Assembly: GCA_905182765.1 (NCBI GenBank)
Contig: CAJJCV010000006.1
Span: forward strand, 40,943 to 104,942
Direction: 5' to 3'
Source: Cryomorphaceae bacterium BACL29 MAG-121220-bin8
Lineage (GTDB): Bacteria > Bacteroidota > Bacteroidia > Flavobacteriales > Flavobacteriaceae
DNA length: 64,000 nt
Positions 32,378-41,503 of the stretch are shown here, one piece after another. The notes under the pieces are model-generated. The model ran no database searches. It saw only the letters and a program-made list of their open reading frames with translations, and was not told where the DNA came from. Each line of letters begins with the position of its first letter. The first letter of the stretch is position 1. The translations under genes and the position numbers were made by a program.

Positions 32378-33094
32378 TTATTTTAAATCAGGATTAATAT
32401 CCATTATGTTTTCTAAGATATATTTATCAATAAAGTTTTTGTCAAAGTACTCATAACCATTAAGATTCTTGTTTTTAAAAAATTTTTCTAAATCAGAATT
32501 AATTAAAGCTTTTAAATATTTTTTAGAACTTGATTTATAACTGTAATGCCATGGTTCAAATTCAAACCCTTTTCTTTTAGGATCATTATTGTAGGTTAAA
32601 TAAAACCCGTATTTCTCAGAATTATTTGATAACCATTTTTTTAAATCATAAAAAACGCCTCCTTTCAGATATTTTTCTGACATTAAAACATTCTTTTCGT
32701 CTGGGTATTTTCCGTCAATAATATCAATATCCGTCCCCCAATGGTGCCTAGATGTTCCAGGAATTGTGGAAAAACGTACAATTTCATTTATTGCATCAAT
32801 TGGATTGAGAGAATACTGTTTAGTGAATTTGTCATATTTTTTGTTCCAAATAAAACTTTGTCTTCCAAAAGATCTGTGAGCTGAAACAATTTTTAAAATA
32901 ATCCCATCTTTTTTTGCTGCTTCTTCCATTTTTTTAAAAGCAAAAAATGTTTTTGATTCAAGTTTTAGACTATCTCCAATTAAATCATTGTGATCAATAC
33001 CTGTAACAAAGTCTATATTCATAATTTTTTGAGAGTAATTCTTAATGCAAATTAAAAAAAATAAGAGAAATAAAAATTTAGTACCATTTATCAT
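32378..33094 (-). CDS. D-alanyl-D-alanine carboxypeptidase family protein (VanY type)
   Basis: IVSAHRSFGRQSFIWNKKY, PGTSRHHWGTDIDI, FEPWHYSY zinc-peptidase motifs. Confidence 0.88.
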   Translation of the reverse strand: MINGTKFLFLLFFLICIKNYSQKIMNIDFVTGIDHNDLIGDSLKLESKTFFAFKKMEEAAKKDGIILKIVSAHRSFGRQSFIWNKKYDKFTKQYSLNPIDAINEIVRFSTIPGTSRHHWGTDIDIIDGKYPDEKNVLMSEKYLKGGVFYDLKKWLSNNSEKYGFYLTYNNDPKRKGFEFEPWHYSYKSSSKKYLKALINSDLEKFFKNKNLNGYEYFDKNFIDKYILENIMDINPDLK

Positions 33095-33534
33095 TTTAAT
33101 TTTTTATATAAAAAATAGTGTTTGCCAACTCCTTCAATATTAAAACTTTTTTTGGTTTTTACATAACCCTGTTTTAAATAAAATTCTATTGATTCTAATC
33201 TTGCATTCATCCATATAAAATCAATATTAATATTAATACAAAATGATTCTACTTTTTTAAGTAATAATGAGCCAATTTTGTTTTTTTGATAAATTTTATA
33301 AACTGCCATTCCTCTAAGTTGAATATTGCTTAAAGATTTAATTTTATTGGTATTGTTTTTTATTAAAGAGACTCCGCCAATTATTAAATTTTCTTTAAAT
33401 GCAGCAAAATGTGCTGTACTTTCGTTTTCATCTCCTTCAAATTTACAGAATTTAATCCCTTTATTATTTCTTAAGACTTTATTCCTTAACGAATATAAAT
33501 CCTCACTTTTAACTTTTTTTATAATCAAACACAT
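33091..33534 (-). CDS. GNAT-family N-acetyltransferase
   Basis: IQLRGMAVYKIYQKNKIGSLLLKKVESFC...FYLKQGYVKTKKSF. Confidence 0.85.
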   Translation of the reverse strand: MCLIIKKVKSEDLYSLRNKVLRNNKGIKFCKFEGDENESTAHFAAFKENLIIGGVSLIKNNTNKIKSLSNIQLRGMAVYKIYQKNKIGSLLLKKVESFCININIDFIWMNARLESIEFYLKQGYVKTKKSFNIEGVGKHYFLYKKLK

Positions 33535-33595
33535 TAAAGTTAAAATTAGTAATATATTTAATTGTTATTAATATAAATTAACAATTCATTAATTT

Positions 33596-33603
33596 TATAT
33601 TTG
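33596..33603 (+). promoter_or_regulatory. Candidate -7 element (TATATTTG) for tRNA-Gly
   Basis: TAnnTTTG match whose last base is 8 nt before the first tRNA base; no clear -33 TTG. Confidence 0.5.
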
Positions 33604-33610
33604 TAATAAT

Positions 33611-33683
33611 GCGGGAGTAGCTCAGTTGGTAGAGCGTCAGCCTTCCAAGCTGAATGTCGCCGGTTCGAACCCGGTCTCCCGCT
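33611..33683 (+). tRNA. tRNA-Gly(TCC)
   Basis: GCGGGAG/CTCCCGC acceptor, GCTC..GAGC D-arm, TCAGC-CTTCCAA-GCTGA anticodon arm, GCCGGTTCGAACCCGGT T-arm; CCA not encoded. Confidence 0.97.
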
Positions 33684-33696
33684 CAATTTTATTTTA

Positions 33697-34440
33697 ATGA
33701 GATACGTTTTTATATTATTTTTTATTTCTAATTTCATTTATTCTCAGTCTGAGAATAGAACATGGATAAGAGGAAAAGTATTATATAAAAACAGTAATGT
33801 AGTTTCAGCTAATGTTGTCAATAATACGAGTCGAAACGCTACAATAACAAATAACGAAGGAGAGTTTGAGATGCTGGTTAAATTAAATGATAGACTCGTT
33901 TTTTCATCTGTACAGTATCAAATACGATCAGTTGTTATAAATAAAGAAATTCTTCAAAAAAGTAGACTAGTTATAGACGTTAACGAAAAAGTTACTGTAT
34001 TAGATGAAGTTGTTGTTGGGCCAGAGAATACAGAAAAGTTTTTAGACTTGAAGGAAGAAGAGTTTAAAAGAACTTATTACAATTTTGATAAATCATCAAA
34101 AATTGAAAATCAAATTCTAAAAGCAGGTACATTTAATAATGGGTTAAATTTTATAAACCTTTATAAAATGATTGCAAAATCAGCGAATAAAAGTGAGGAA
34201 ATCGACAAAAAATTTAGTAATGTTAATTACAAACCAAGTGATTTGATTAGAGAGGTTTACGATGACGCTTTTTTTGTTAAAAGTCTTGGATTGAAAAAAC
34301 AAAATATTTCTGAGTTCTTATTGTACTGTGATGATAAATTTCCTTCAAAATTTTTATTCAAAAAAAGCAATGAATTTCAGTTGTTAGATTTTCTAATTAA
34401 ACAAAGTGATAAATTTAAAAAAATACTTGAAAGGAGTTAG
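33697..34440 (+). CDS. Exported protein with carboxypeptidase-like regulatory domain (paralogue 1)
   Basis: Signal peptide ..FIYSQ; WIRGKVLYKNSNVVSANVVNNTSRNATITNNEGEFEMLVKLNDRLVFSSVQY ... LDEVVVG, the N-terminal pattern of SusC-like proteins without a barrel. Confidence 0.85.
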   Translation: MRYVFILFFISNFIYSQSENRTWIRGKVLYKNSNVVSANVVNNTSRNATITNNEGEFEMLVKLNDRLVFSSVQYQIRSVVINKEILQKSRLVIDVNEKVTVLDEVVVGPENTEKFLDLKEEEFKRTYYNFDKSSKIENQILKAGTFNNGLNFINLYKMIAKSANKSEEIDKKFSNVNYKPSDLIREVYDDAFFVKSLGLKKQNISEFLLYCDDKFPSKFLFKKSNEFQLLDFLIKQSDKFKKILERS

Positions 34441-35194
34441 TTTTATATTTTGGTTTTTTTTAGGAATTCTTTCTGTTTTTTCTCAAACTAAACCAAACTT
34501 TAAAACTTTAAAAGGTGAAATTGTTAACGATTCCGTCAGTATAAGTGGAATTCACATTATAAATAAGACCAGTGGTTCTAAAACAATAACTGATATTAAT
34601 GGAGTATTTGAAATTGGGGTTAAAAAACAAGACACGATTATAATATCTTCAGTCCAAATAAAACCACGTGTTATTGTGATGGAAAATGAGATGTTAAATC
34701 AAACTTATATAAAAATCTACGTTGATCAATTTATAAATGAATTAAGTAATGTAGTGGTTAGATCTAATAGTTTATCAGGAAATATATTAAACGATATGGC
34801 AAACTCTAATGTTAAGGTTCCGATAAACTTTGATGATGTTGGTATCCCCGGATTTAAAGGTATTAGAGAAGAAAAAATTGAAAAAATTGTACCTTTTATA
34901 GGCTTGCCAATAATGTCTATAAATATTGAGGCTTTGTATAAAAATCTAAGTGGATATTATAAGCGTTTGAAAAAAAGAAGAATTTGGGATAAACAAAATA
35001 TAACTACAGTTGATGTAATTGAATTCTATGGTGTTAGTTTTTTTACTAGGTCATACAATTTAACCCAAGATGAAGTTTATGAATTTGTTTTAGGAGCTAT
35101 AGAAAACAGTTCAATTCAAAATGATTTTAAGTTGTCTAATCATGGTTTAGTTTTAGAATCATTCGATAAATTTTATAAAAGCAGAAATGAATAA
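34406..35194 (+). CDS. Exported protein with carboxypeptidase-like regulatory domain (paralogue 2)
   Basis: Signal peptide ..VFSQ; LKGEIVNDSVSISGIHIINKTSGSKTITDINGVFEIGVKKQDTIIISSVQI ... ELSNVVVRSN; overlaps paralogue 1 by 35 bp. Confidence 0.82.
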   Translation: MINLKKYLKGVSFIFWFFLGILSVFSQTKPNFKTLKGEIVNDSVSISGIHIINKTSGSKTITDINGVFEIGVKKQDTIIISSVQIKPRVIVMENEMLNQTYIKIYVDQFINELSNVVVRSNSLSGNILNDMANSNVKVPINFDDVGIPGFKGIREEKIEKIVPFIGLPIMSINIEALYKNLSGYYKRLKKRRIWDKQNITTVDVIEFYGVSFFTRSYNLTQDEVYEFVLGAIENSSIQNDFKLSNHGLVLESFDKFYKSRNE

Positions 35195-35675
35195 ATTAAA
35201 ATTAATTCTAATAGTTTTTTGTTTTGGTTTTTCAACTCATAAATACTATGTGAGTACTTCACTTTTTAATTTTACTGATTCAAATTCTCTTCAAATTACT
35301 GTAAGATTATTCAAAGATGATTTTAAAGATGCTTTTAAAAAAAAATATTTAGTAAATGATATAATAACTGACGAGATGCTTATTGATTCTTTGTATCATA
35401 ATAATATCAATAATTATTTTAATTCATTTCTTATTGTTTTATTGGATGACGTTAAAAATAAATTAAACTTTATAGGTTTAGAAAATAAAAATGACATGTA
35501 TGTGTTTTATTTAGAAATTGAAAATGTTCCAGATTTTTATAATCTTATTATTGATAATAAACTTTTATTTGATCTTTATTCTGAACAACAGAATATTATT
35601 CATGTTAAAAAAAATGGTAATAAAAAGAGTTTTATATCTAGGGTTAATAATTCAATACTTTCTCTAGATATTTAA
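35187..35675 (+). CDS. Conserved hypothetical, DUF6702-like exported protein
   Basis: FCFGFSTHKYYVSTSLFNFTDSNSLQITVRLFKDDF..AF; overlaps the upstream gene by 8 bp. Confidence 0.7.
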   Translation: MNKLKLILIVFCFGFSTHKYYVSTSLFNFTDSNSLQITVRLFKDDFKDAFKKKYLVNDIITDEMLIDSLYHNNINNYFNSFLIVLLDDVKNKLNFIGLENKNDMYVFYLEIENVPDFYNLIIDNKLLFDLYSEQQNIIHVKKNGNKKSFISRVNNSILSLDI

Positions 35676-35716
35676 ACATTTTCATTAAATTTAGTCTTTC
35701 CAAAAAAATAATAATT

Positions 35717-38011
35717 ATGAATTATAAAAATCTAGTACTACTTATTCTTAGTTTTTTTGTTTCATTTATTGGTTTCTCTCAGGAAACTGATGAAAAAAAA
35801 CAAGGACACATTAATAACAACAAGTTTCGTCAAATGTATCAAGAGTTTTCTTCTCCTAATATGTTCAGAACTGCAGCAGGAGCACCGGGTCCAGCATATT
35901 ATCAACAGCAAGCTGATTATAAAATGGATATTGAATTAGATGATGAAAATAAAAGGGTTTATGGTTCTGAAACTATAACCTATACTAATAACTCGCCTGA
36001 TAATCTGGAATATTTATGGGTACAGTTAGATCAAAATGTAAGAAAAAAGGATTCTCCTTCTTTAGAAAAAGATGGCGATGGAGCTGCTCCTTACTACTTG
36101 CCATCTGGTTTTACAAAAAAATTTTTAAATAACCCTTTTGATGGAGGTTTTAATATTGAATATGTTTTAGATATCAATAGAAAACCTCTTAAATTTTTTG
36201 TAAACCAAACTATGATGCGGGTTGATTTACCTAGTGTTTTAAAAAGTGGTGAAAGTTATTCTTTTTCAATTAAATGGTGGTATAATATTCAAGATCATGT
36301 AAATCAAGATGGAAGGTCTGGTTATGAATCATTTGATAAGGACGGAAATAGAGCTTATATTATTGCTCAATTCTTTCCTAGAATGGCCGTATATAATGAG
36401 ATAGAGGGATGGCAAAATTATCAATTTTGGGGAGATGGTGAGTTTGCTTTACCATTTGGCAACTATGATGTGAAAATAACTGTTCCTTCTGATCATATAT
36501 TAGATGCAACTGGAGAACTTCAAAATAGAAAAAATGTATTTTCTAAGGAAATGATTAAACGATATAATAAAGCTAAAAAAACTTATGATAAGCCTGTTAT
36601 GATTGTAACTCAATCTGAAGCTGAAGAAGCTGAAAAGGGGTTTTCAAAAAAGAAAAAAACATGGCATTTTGTTGCTGAAAATGTTAGAGATTTTGCTTTT
36701 GCAACATCCAGAAAGTATATATGGGATATGATGGCTGTTAAGATAGGTAATAGGGATGTTATGGCAGTATCTATGTACCCAAAAGAAGGTAATCCTTTAT
36801 GGGAAGATTATTCTACTGTAGTAGTAGCTGAAACTTTAAAAACATATTCGGACTATACTTTTGATTATCCGTATCATAAGGCTATTTCTGTCCACGCTGC
36901 ACAAATAGGTATGGAGTACCCAATGATATGTTTTAATTTTGGAAGACCTAATCTTGACGGATCTTATTCCGACAGAGTTAAATTTGGAATGATTGGTGTT
37001 ATTATTCATGAAGTTGGACATAATTTTTTCCCAATGATTGTAAATAATGATGAACGTCAATGGGCTTGGATGGATGAAGGAATAAACACTTTTGTTCAAT
37101 ACATTACTGAGCAAAAATTAGGTGAAGATATTCCGGAAATTATATACCCTCTTAAAAAGTTCCCCTCAGACAGAGGTCCTGCTGAAATGATAACAAACTA
37201 CATGAGTGTTGATCAAAACTTTTTAGCGCCAATCATGAGTAATCCTGAGAATGTTTATAGTTTAGGACCTAATGCATATGGAAAACCTGCAACAGCTCTT
37301 AATATTTTAAGAGAAACAATTATGGGTAAAGAACTTTTCGATCATGCTTTTAAAACTTATTCTAAAAGATGGATGTTTAAACATCCTACACCTGAAGATT
37401 TTTTCAGAACAATGGAAGATGCATCAGCAGTAGATTTAGATTGGTTTTGGAGAGGGTGGTTTTATACTACCGATTATGTAGATATATCTATTAGTGATGT
37501 TAAACAATATTTCGTTTCTCCAAATCCTGGTTCAGAAATGAAAAAAATGATGAAGGAGAGAGGTATTTCAAAAGATCAGTTAAGACCTTTGGTTTTTTTA
37601 GAGGAATTTGAAAATGATACAGAAAATTTAAAAGAAGGTAATCCATTAGAAAACTCAAAATTACTGAACAATTACATTAAAGAGAATTTTAGTGAACAAG
37701 AAATAAATAGCTTAAATATTCCAAAATATTTTTATGAAATAGTATTTGAAAAACCTGGAGGACTTGTAATGCCAATTATTGTAGATTACGAATATGAAGA
37801 TGGTACAAAAGAAAGAATTAAATATCCTGCTCAAGTTTGGAGAAAGAATGATAATAAAGTAAGTAAGATGGTTACTTCAAATAAAAAAATTATCAATATA
37901 GTTTTAGATCCAGATTTAGAAACTGCTGATATTGATACATCAAATAATTCATGGCCAAAAAAGCAAGACGAGTCTGAGTTTGATAAATTTAAATCAAAAG
38001 TAAAAGGTTAA
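35717..38011 (+). CDS. M1-family metallopeptidase
   Basis: Zn motif VIIHEVGHNFFPMIVNNDERQWAWMDEG (HEXXH-N18-E); signal peptide FIGFSQ. Confidence 0.95.
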   Translation: MNYKNLVLLILSFFVSFIGFSQETDEKKQGHINNNKFRQMYQEFSSPNMFRTAAGAPGPAYYQQQADYKMDIELDDENKRVYGSETITYTNNSPDNLEYLWVQLDQNVRKKDSPSLEKDGDGAAPYYLPSGFTKKFLNNPFDGGFNIEYVLDINRKPLKFFVNQTMMRVDLPSVLKSGESYSFSIKWWYNIQDHVNQDGRSGYESFDKDGNRAYIIAQFFPRMAVYNEIEGWQNYQFWGDGEFALPFGNYDVKITVPSDHILDATGELQNRKNVFSKEMIKRYNKAKKTYDKPVMIVTQSEAEEAEKGFSKKKKTWHFVAENVRDFAFATSRKYIWDMMAVKIGNRDVMAVSMYPKEGNPLWEDYSTVVVAETLKTYSDYTFDYPYHKAISVHAAQIGMEYPMICFNFGRPNLDGSYSDRVKFGMIGVIIHEVGHNFFPMIVNNDERQWAWMDEGINTFVQYITEQKLGEDIPEIIYPLKKFPSDRGPAEMITNYMSVDQNFLAPIMSNPENVYSLGPNAYGKPATALNILRETIMGKELFDHAFKTYSKRWMFKHPTPEDFFRTMEDASAVDLDWFWRGWFYTTDYVDISISDVKQYFVSPNPGSEMKKMMKERGISKDQLRPLVFLEEFENDTENLKEGNPLENSKLLNNYIKENFSEQEINSLNIPKYFYEIVFEKPGGLVMPIIVDYEYEDGTKERIKYPAQVWRKNDNKVSKMVTSNKKIINIVLDPDLETADIDTSNNSWPKKQDESEFDKFKSKVKG

Positions 38012-38014
38012 TAT

Positions 38015-38047
38015 AAAAAAGGTCAATTTTTTAATTGACCTTTTTTT
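38015..38047 (+). terminator. Intrinsic terminator downstream of the M1 peptidase gene
   Basis: AAAAAAGGTCAATT-TTTT-AATTGACCTTTTTTT stem-loop with U-tract. Confidence 0.85.
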
Positions 38048-38054
38048 ATCTTTG
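38047..38054 (+). promoter_or_regulatory. Candidate -7 element (TATCTTTG) for tatA
   Basis: TAnnTTTG match 18 nt upstream of ATG 38073, immediately after the terminator T-tract. Confidence 0.5.
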
Positions 38055-38072
38055 CATCAAATAAAATTATTT

Positions 38073-38336
38073 ATGATCTTATTTATTAGTGGTCCCGAAA
38101 TTCTTTTTATTGCAATAATTATTCTGTTAGTCTTCGGAGCTGATAAAATCCCTGAAATAGCCAAAGGATTAGGAAAGGGTATTCGTCAAGTTAAAGATGC
38201 AACAGAAGATATTAAGTCAGAAATAAAGAAAAGTGCTGAAAATCAAGGGATTGATACCGATTCAATAAAAAAAGAGATTGATGATGTGAAAGAAAAAATG
38301 GATGATTTAGGAGGATCAATTAAAAGAAAATTCTAA
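38073..38336 (+). CDS. tatA: Sec-independent protein translocase TatA/E-type
   Basis: MILFISGPEILFIAIIILLVFGADKIPEIAKGLGKGIRQVKDA. ATG 38073 preferred over TTG 38052, which lies inside the -7 element. Confidence 0.93.
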   Translation: MILFISGPEILFIAIIILLVFGADKIPEIAKGLGKGIRQVKDATEDIKSEIKKSAENQGIDTDSIKKEIDDVKEKMDDLGGSIKRKF

Positions 38337-38995
38337 ATTTTTCTAATTATTGAAATACCATCTCTTATTGGAAGTAAAATAGTTTCTACTCTACAATCAT
38401 TATTTACTATATCATTAAATTTCCTTAAGATTTTTGTTGTTTCGTCTTGTTGATTCTTATCAATTACTTTTCCACTCCAAAGAACATTGTCAGCCAAAAT
38501 CACACCATTTTTATTTAATTTATCTATTATGCAATTAAAATAATTTATATAATTTTCTTTATCTGCATCTAGAAAAATAAAATCAAAAGTTTCGTTGATT
38601 TTAGGAATTATATCAAGAGCAGTTCCTGTATGTTGAATAAATTTTTCAACATCTCCAGTTTTTGTAAAATATTTTTTTTGAATATCAACTAGTTCTTCAT
38701 TTTTATCAATAGTGTGAATTACACCTTTTTCGTCTAATCCTTCATAAATACATAATGCAGAATATCCGGTGTAGGTTCCAATTTCTAAAACTTTTTTAGG
38801 ATTAATTAATTTCGATATTAATGATATCAATCTACCTTGAAATGAACCACTTAGCATTCTAGGATTTAAAACTTTTAAGTGAGTTTCTCTATTAAGTTCC
38901 TTAAGCAAAGAAGGTTCTTCTTGAGAGTTGATTTCAGAATATTCTAATATTCCTGTTTTTATGAAATTATTCATCTTTGGGTTTAGCATATTCAA
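38333..38995 (-). CDS. O-methyltransferase (class I SAM, catechol-OMT-like)
   Basis: KVLEIGTYTGYSALCIYEGL, FDFIFLDADKENYINYF, NGVILADNVLWSGKV. Confidence 0.92.
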   Translation of the reverse strand: MNMLNPKMNNFIKTGILEYSEINSQEEPSLLKELNRETHLKVLNPRMLSGSFQGRLISLISKLINPKKVLEIGTYTGYSALCIYEGLDEKGVIHTIDKNEELVDIQKKYFTKTGDVEKFIQHTGTALDIIPKINETFDFIFLDADKENYINYFNCIIDKLNKNGVILADNVLWSGKVIDKNQQDETTKILRKFNDIVNNDCRVETILLPIRDGISIIRKI

Positions 38996-39587
38996 ATCTT
39001 TGTACTAAGCTAGGTAGAGCGTAACCATCTAGTCCATTAACAGTTACCGTTTTTGCAATATCTAAATTTAACCAGCCATCTTTTTGGATAATGTCTTCAT
39101 TAAAATAAATATCATTAATTTCTGCAACCATTAATAAAGTATTATTTTCCTTAATCTCATATTGATTTAAGTATTTACAGCCTAATTTTATTCTTGATGA
39201 TTTTACAAATGGCGCTTTGTAATCATCTTTAAATTCTTTTTCTAAATTGGTCACATCAAATTCAGAAATAACTGATGGGTATCTAGCAGAAGTATGGTGA
39301 GCTTCCTTTATATCTTCAACGTTTATATGATTGACAGTGAATTCTTTATTATCTATTATGTTTTTATATGTATCTCTTGGAACTGTTGTTGGTCTTACAA
39401 TGAATGTGAGTAAAGCAGGGTCACTACCTAAATGTGTTATTGAACTGAAAACAGCGACATTATGAATGTTTTCTGTTGAAACCGTTCCAATCAAATTAGC
39501 AGATTTATATCCGGTACAGCTATTAATTAAATTTAATCTATAAATGCGATCCATAGCATTTAAATCTTGTTTAGAAATATGTTTCAT
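38967..39587 (-). CDS. Flavin reductase family protein
   Basis: LINSCTGYKSANLIGTVSTENIHNVAVFSSITHLGSDPALLTFIVRPTTVPRDTYKNIIDNKEFTVNHI. Confidence 0.87.
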   Translation of the reverse strand: MKHISKQDLNAMDRIYRLNLINSCTGYKSANLIGTVSTENIHNVAVFSSITHLGSDPALLTFIVRPTTVPRDTYKNIIDNKEFTVNHINVEDIKEAHHTSARYPSVISEFDVTNLEKEFKDDYKAPFVKSSRIKLGCKYLNQYEIKENNTLLMVAEINDIYFNEDIIQKDGWLNLDIAKTVTVNGLDGYALPSLVQRFEYAKPKDE

Positions 39588-39671
39588 GTTTTATAAAATC
39601 TGCTCAAAAATAAAAAATATAAAATTAGATTTATGTAGTTTTAAGAAATTATAAATAGTAAAACTTTAATT

Positions 39672-39860
39672 GTGAGAAAAAAATTACCAATAATTTTATT
39701 TTTAATTAGTATATCCTGTTATCTATTGTTTTTTTTAATTGGATCGGAAATTGATGAAAATGGATATCTAGATGAACCATTTTTTTTATTACCATTAGGA
39801 GCTTTATTTTTTTTCTCTTCAGCTATGGTTTATTCATGGAACAAAATAAAAAAGTCTTAA
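39672..39860 (+). CDS. Small two-TM protein, DUF3955-like
   Basis: 62 aa; IGSEIDENGYLDEPFFLLPLGALFFF resembles the DUF3955 core. Confidence 0.6.
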   Translation: MRKKLPIILFLISISCYLLFFLIGSEIDENGYLDEPFFLLPLGALFFFSSAMVYSWNKIKKS

Positions 39861-39862
39861 AT

Positions 39863-39893
39863 AAAAAAAGCTCCAACATGGAGCTTTTTTTTA
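39863..39893. terminator. Bidirectional intrinsic terminator
   Basis: AAAAAAAGCTCC-AACAT-GGAGCTTTTTTTT between convergent genes. Confidence 0.88.
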
Positions 39894-39909
39894 TTTACTA
39901 ATATTATTT

Positions 39910-40596
39910 TTAATCTCTTTTTTTATCACTGTCTTCTTTTTTGCTTTTTTTACAGAGTTCCCATAAAGTTCTTAAATCGTCAGGCGATAAAATATCTTTA
40001 GTCCAAACTTTCTTGGTATCATCGAGTGTTAAAACCTGAATTGGTAAGTTTAATCTAGGTTTGTTTTCTCTTGTTTTGCCATTTTTTTCAAAATAGGCTT
40101 TCATTTGACTATGGATTTCTTTTCTATTATTTCCAGAAATTATAGAGCTATCAGCCATAGTATATGAAATTGGATAAACAAATTTAAAACATGGCCCTCT
40201 TTTTTTATTATTATCTTTTCCATCTTGATCTTTTTTATCACCCCAGTCATCTTTATTTCCTTTTGTAGATTCTAACTCTCTACCTTTTGTTGTGAAATAC
40301 TGATTGTCATTTCTTTCATAATCTAATTCAAAATCAAAAAAGTCCCAACTTTTCATTTCAATTTCAAAACCTAATTCAGGAGCTAGTTCTGCATAACGAA
40401 TTACTTCATCTGGCATTTTAAAGTTTAGACTTGTAATAGCTGTTTTAGGAATTTCATTCTTTGTCACAGAGATTCTGTTGTCTGATTCAATAATTGCTTG
40501 TATTAATTCATCATCAGACATCTCTTGATCCATATTTTCACATGAACTAATTAAAGCTAAAAAAAATAAAGGAAGTATATATTTATATATTTTCAT
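39910..40596 (-). CDS. Uncharacterised Bacteroidota lipoprotein
   Basis: Lipobox ALISSC; Asp/Lys-rich linker NKDDWGDKKDQDGKDNNKKRGPCFKFVYPISYTMADSSIISGNNRKEI. Confidence 0.75.
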   Translation of the reverse strand: MKIYKYILPLFFLALISSCENMDQEMSDDELIQAIIESDNRISVTKNEIPKTAITSLNFKMPDEVIRYAELAPELGFEIEMKSWDFFDFELDYERNDNQYFTTKGRELESTKGNKDDWGDKKDQDGKDNNKKRGPCFKFVYPISYTMADSSIISGNNRKEIHSQMKAYFEKNGKTRENKPRLNLPIQVLTLDDTKKVWTKDILSPDDLRTLWELCKKSKKEDSDKKRD

Positions 40597-40678
40597 AATT
40601 ATAATTATAATCCAATTTAGTGAAAAATTTTATTCTAAATTGTAGTTTAGCTTTTTCTTAACAATAACAAAAACATAT

Positions 40679-41500
40679 ATGTTCAAAAAATCACTTTCAA
40701 TTATTTTTATTTTCTTTTTCTCTTTTGTTTTTTCTCAAGAAAATCAAGTTATTAATGAAGATTTCCCGGTTTTTCCTATATGTAAATTAGTACCAGCTAA
40801 AAATCAGATTACATGCTTTAATGATACTATTGAGGAACATATTGAAAAATATTTTATTTTTCCTGATTCTGCCAAAGATCTTGGTCTTCAATCGGTTGTG
40901 AATGTATTTTTTGAAATTGATATTAACGGAAAAGTTGATAAGTTGTTTGCTAAATCTTCTATAGTAGGTGTGGAGTTCAAAGACAGTGAGTCACTAAATA
41001 TTGCAAATGCTGTTTTTGAGCAAGCTGCAATGAAAATATTTGATCAACTTCCTGTCATGAAACCTGGAAAGGTTAATGGAGTTGTTAGTTCTTTTCCTTT
41101 TAGGATTCCAGTTACTTATAGAATTGAATCGCAAAACTTTGACCCTAATGATATTTTTACTTTAGACAATGTTGATTGGGCTCCTTTATTCCCGAAAGCT
41201 AAAGATGTAACACCTGAAACTTCTATCATATTATTTAAAGAAAACATTGATTTTTATGTGAACAAATATTTGAAGTATCCAAAAACTCACACTAATGCTA
41301 GTGAACAGGTTATTGTTTTTTTAGAGCTAATTATTGAAAATGATGGAAATATTTTTGAAATAACTTCCTTTGGTCCTGAAGAATATAGAGTTCAAGCAGA
41401 AAAAGCAGTTAAAAGAATACCTTCTTTAGAGCCGGCAATTAAAAACGATTATCCTGTAGCAATTAGCTATTCTTTCCCTGTTTTATTTAATAAAAAATAA
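40679..41500 (+). CDS. Exported protein with two TonB C-terminal-like domains
   Basis: Signal peptide FVFSQ; two copies of EHIEKYFIFPDSA..VNVFFEIDINGKVDKL / FYVNKYLKYPKTH..VIVFLELIIENDGNIFEI. Confidence 0.72.
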   Translation: MFKKSLSIIFIFFFSFVFSQENQVINEDFPVFPICKLVPAKNQITCFNDTIEEHIEKYFIFPDSAKDLGLQSVVNVFFEIDINGKVDKLFAKSSIVGVEFKDSESLNIANAVFEQAAMKIFDQLPVMKPGKVNGVVSSFPFRIPVTYRIESQNFDPNDIFTLDNVDWAPLFPKAKDVTPETSIILFKENIDFYVNKYLKYPKTHTNASEQVIVFLELIIENDGNIFEITSFGPEEYRVQAEKAVKRIPSLEPAIKNDYPVAISYSFPVLFNKK

Positions 41501-41503
41501 TAT

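Noticed and set aside
33611-33683. tRNA genes as integration sites for a mobile element
   Set aside because: No integrase, no duplicated tRNA 3' end, and ordinary core genes on both sides of both tRNAs.
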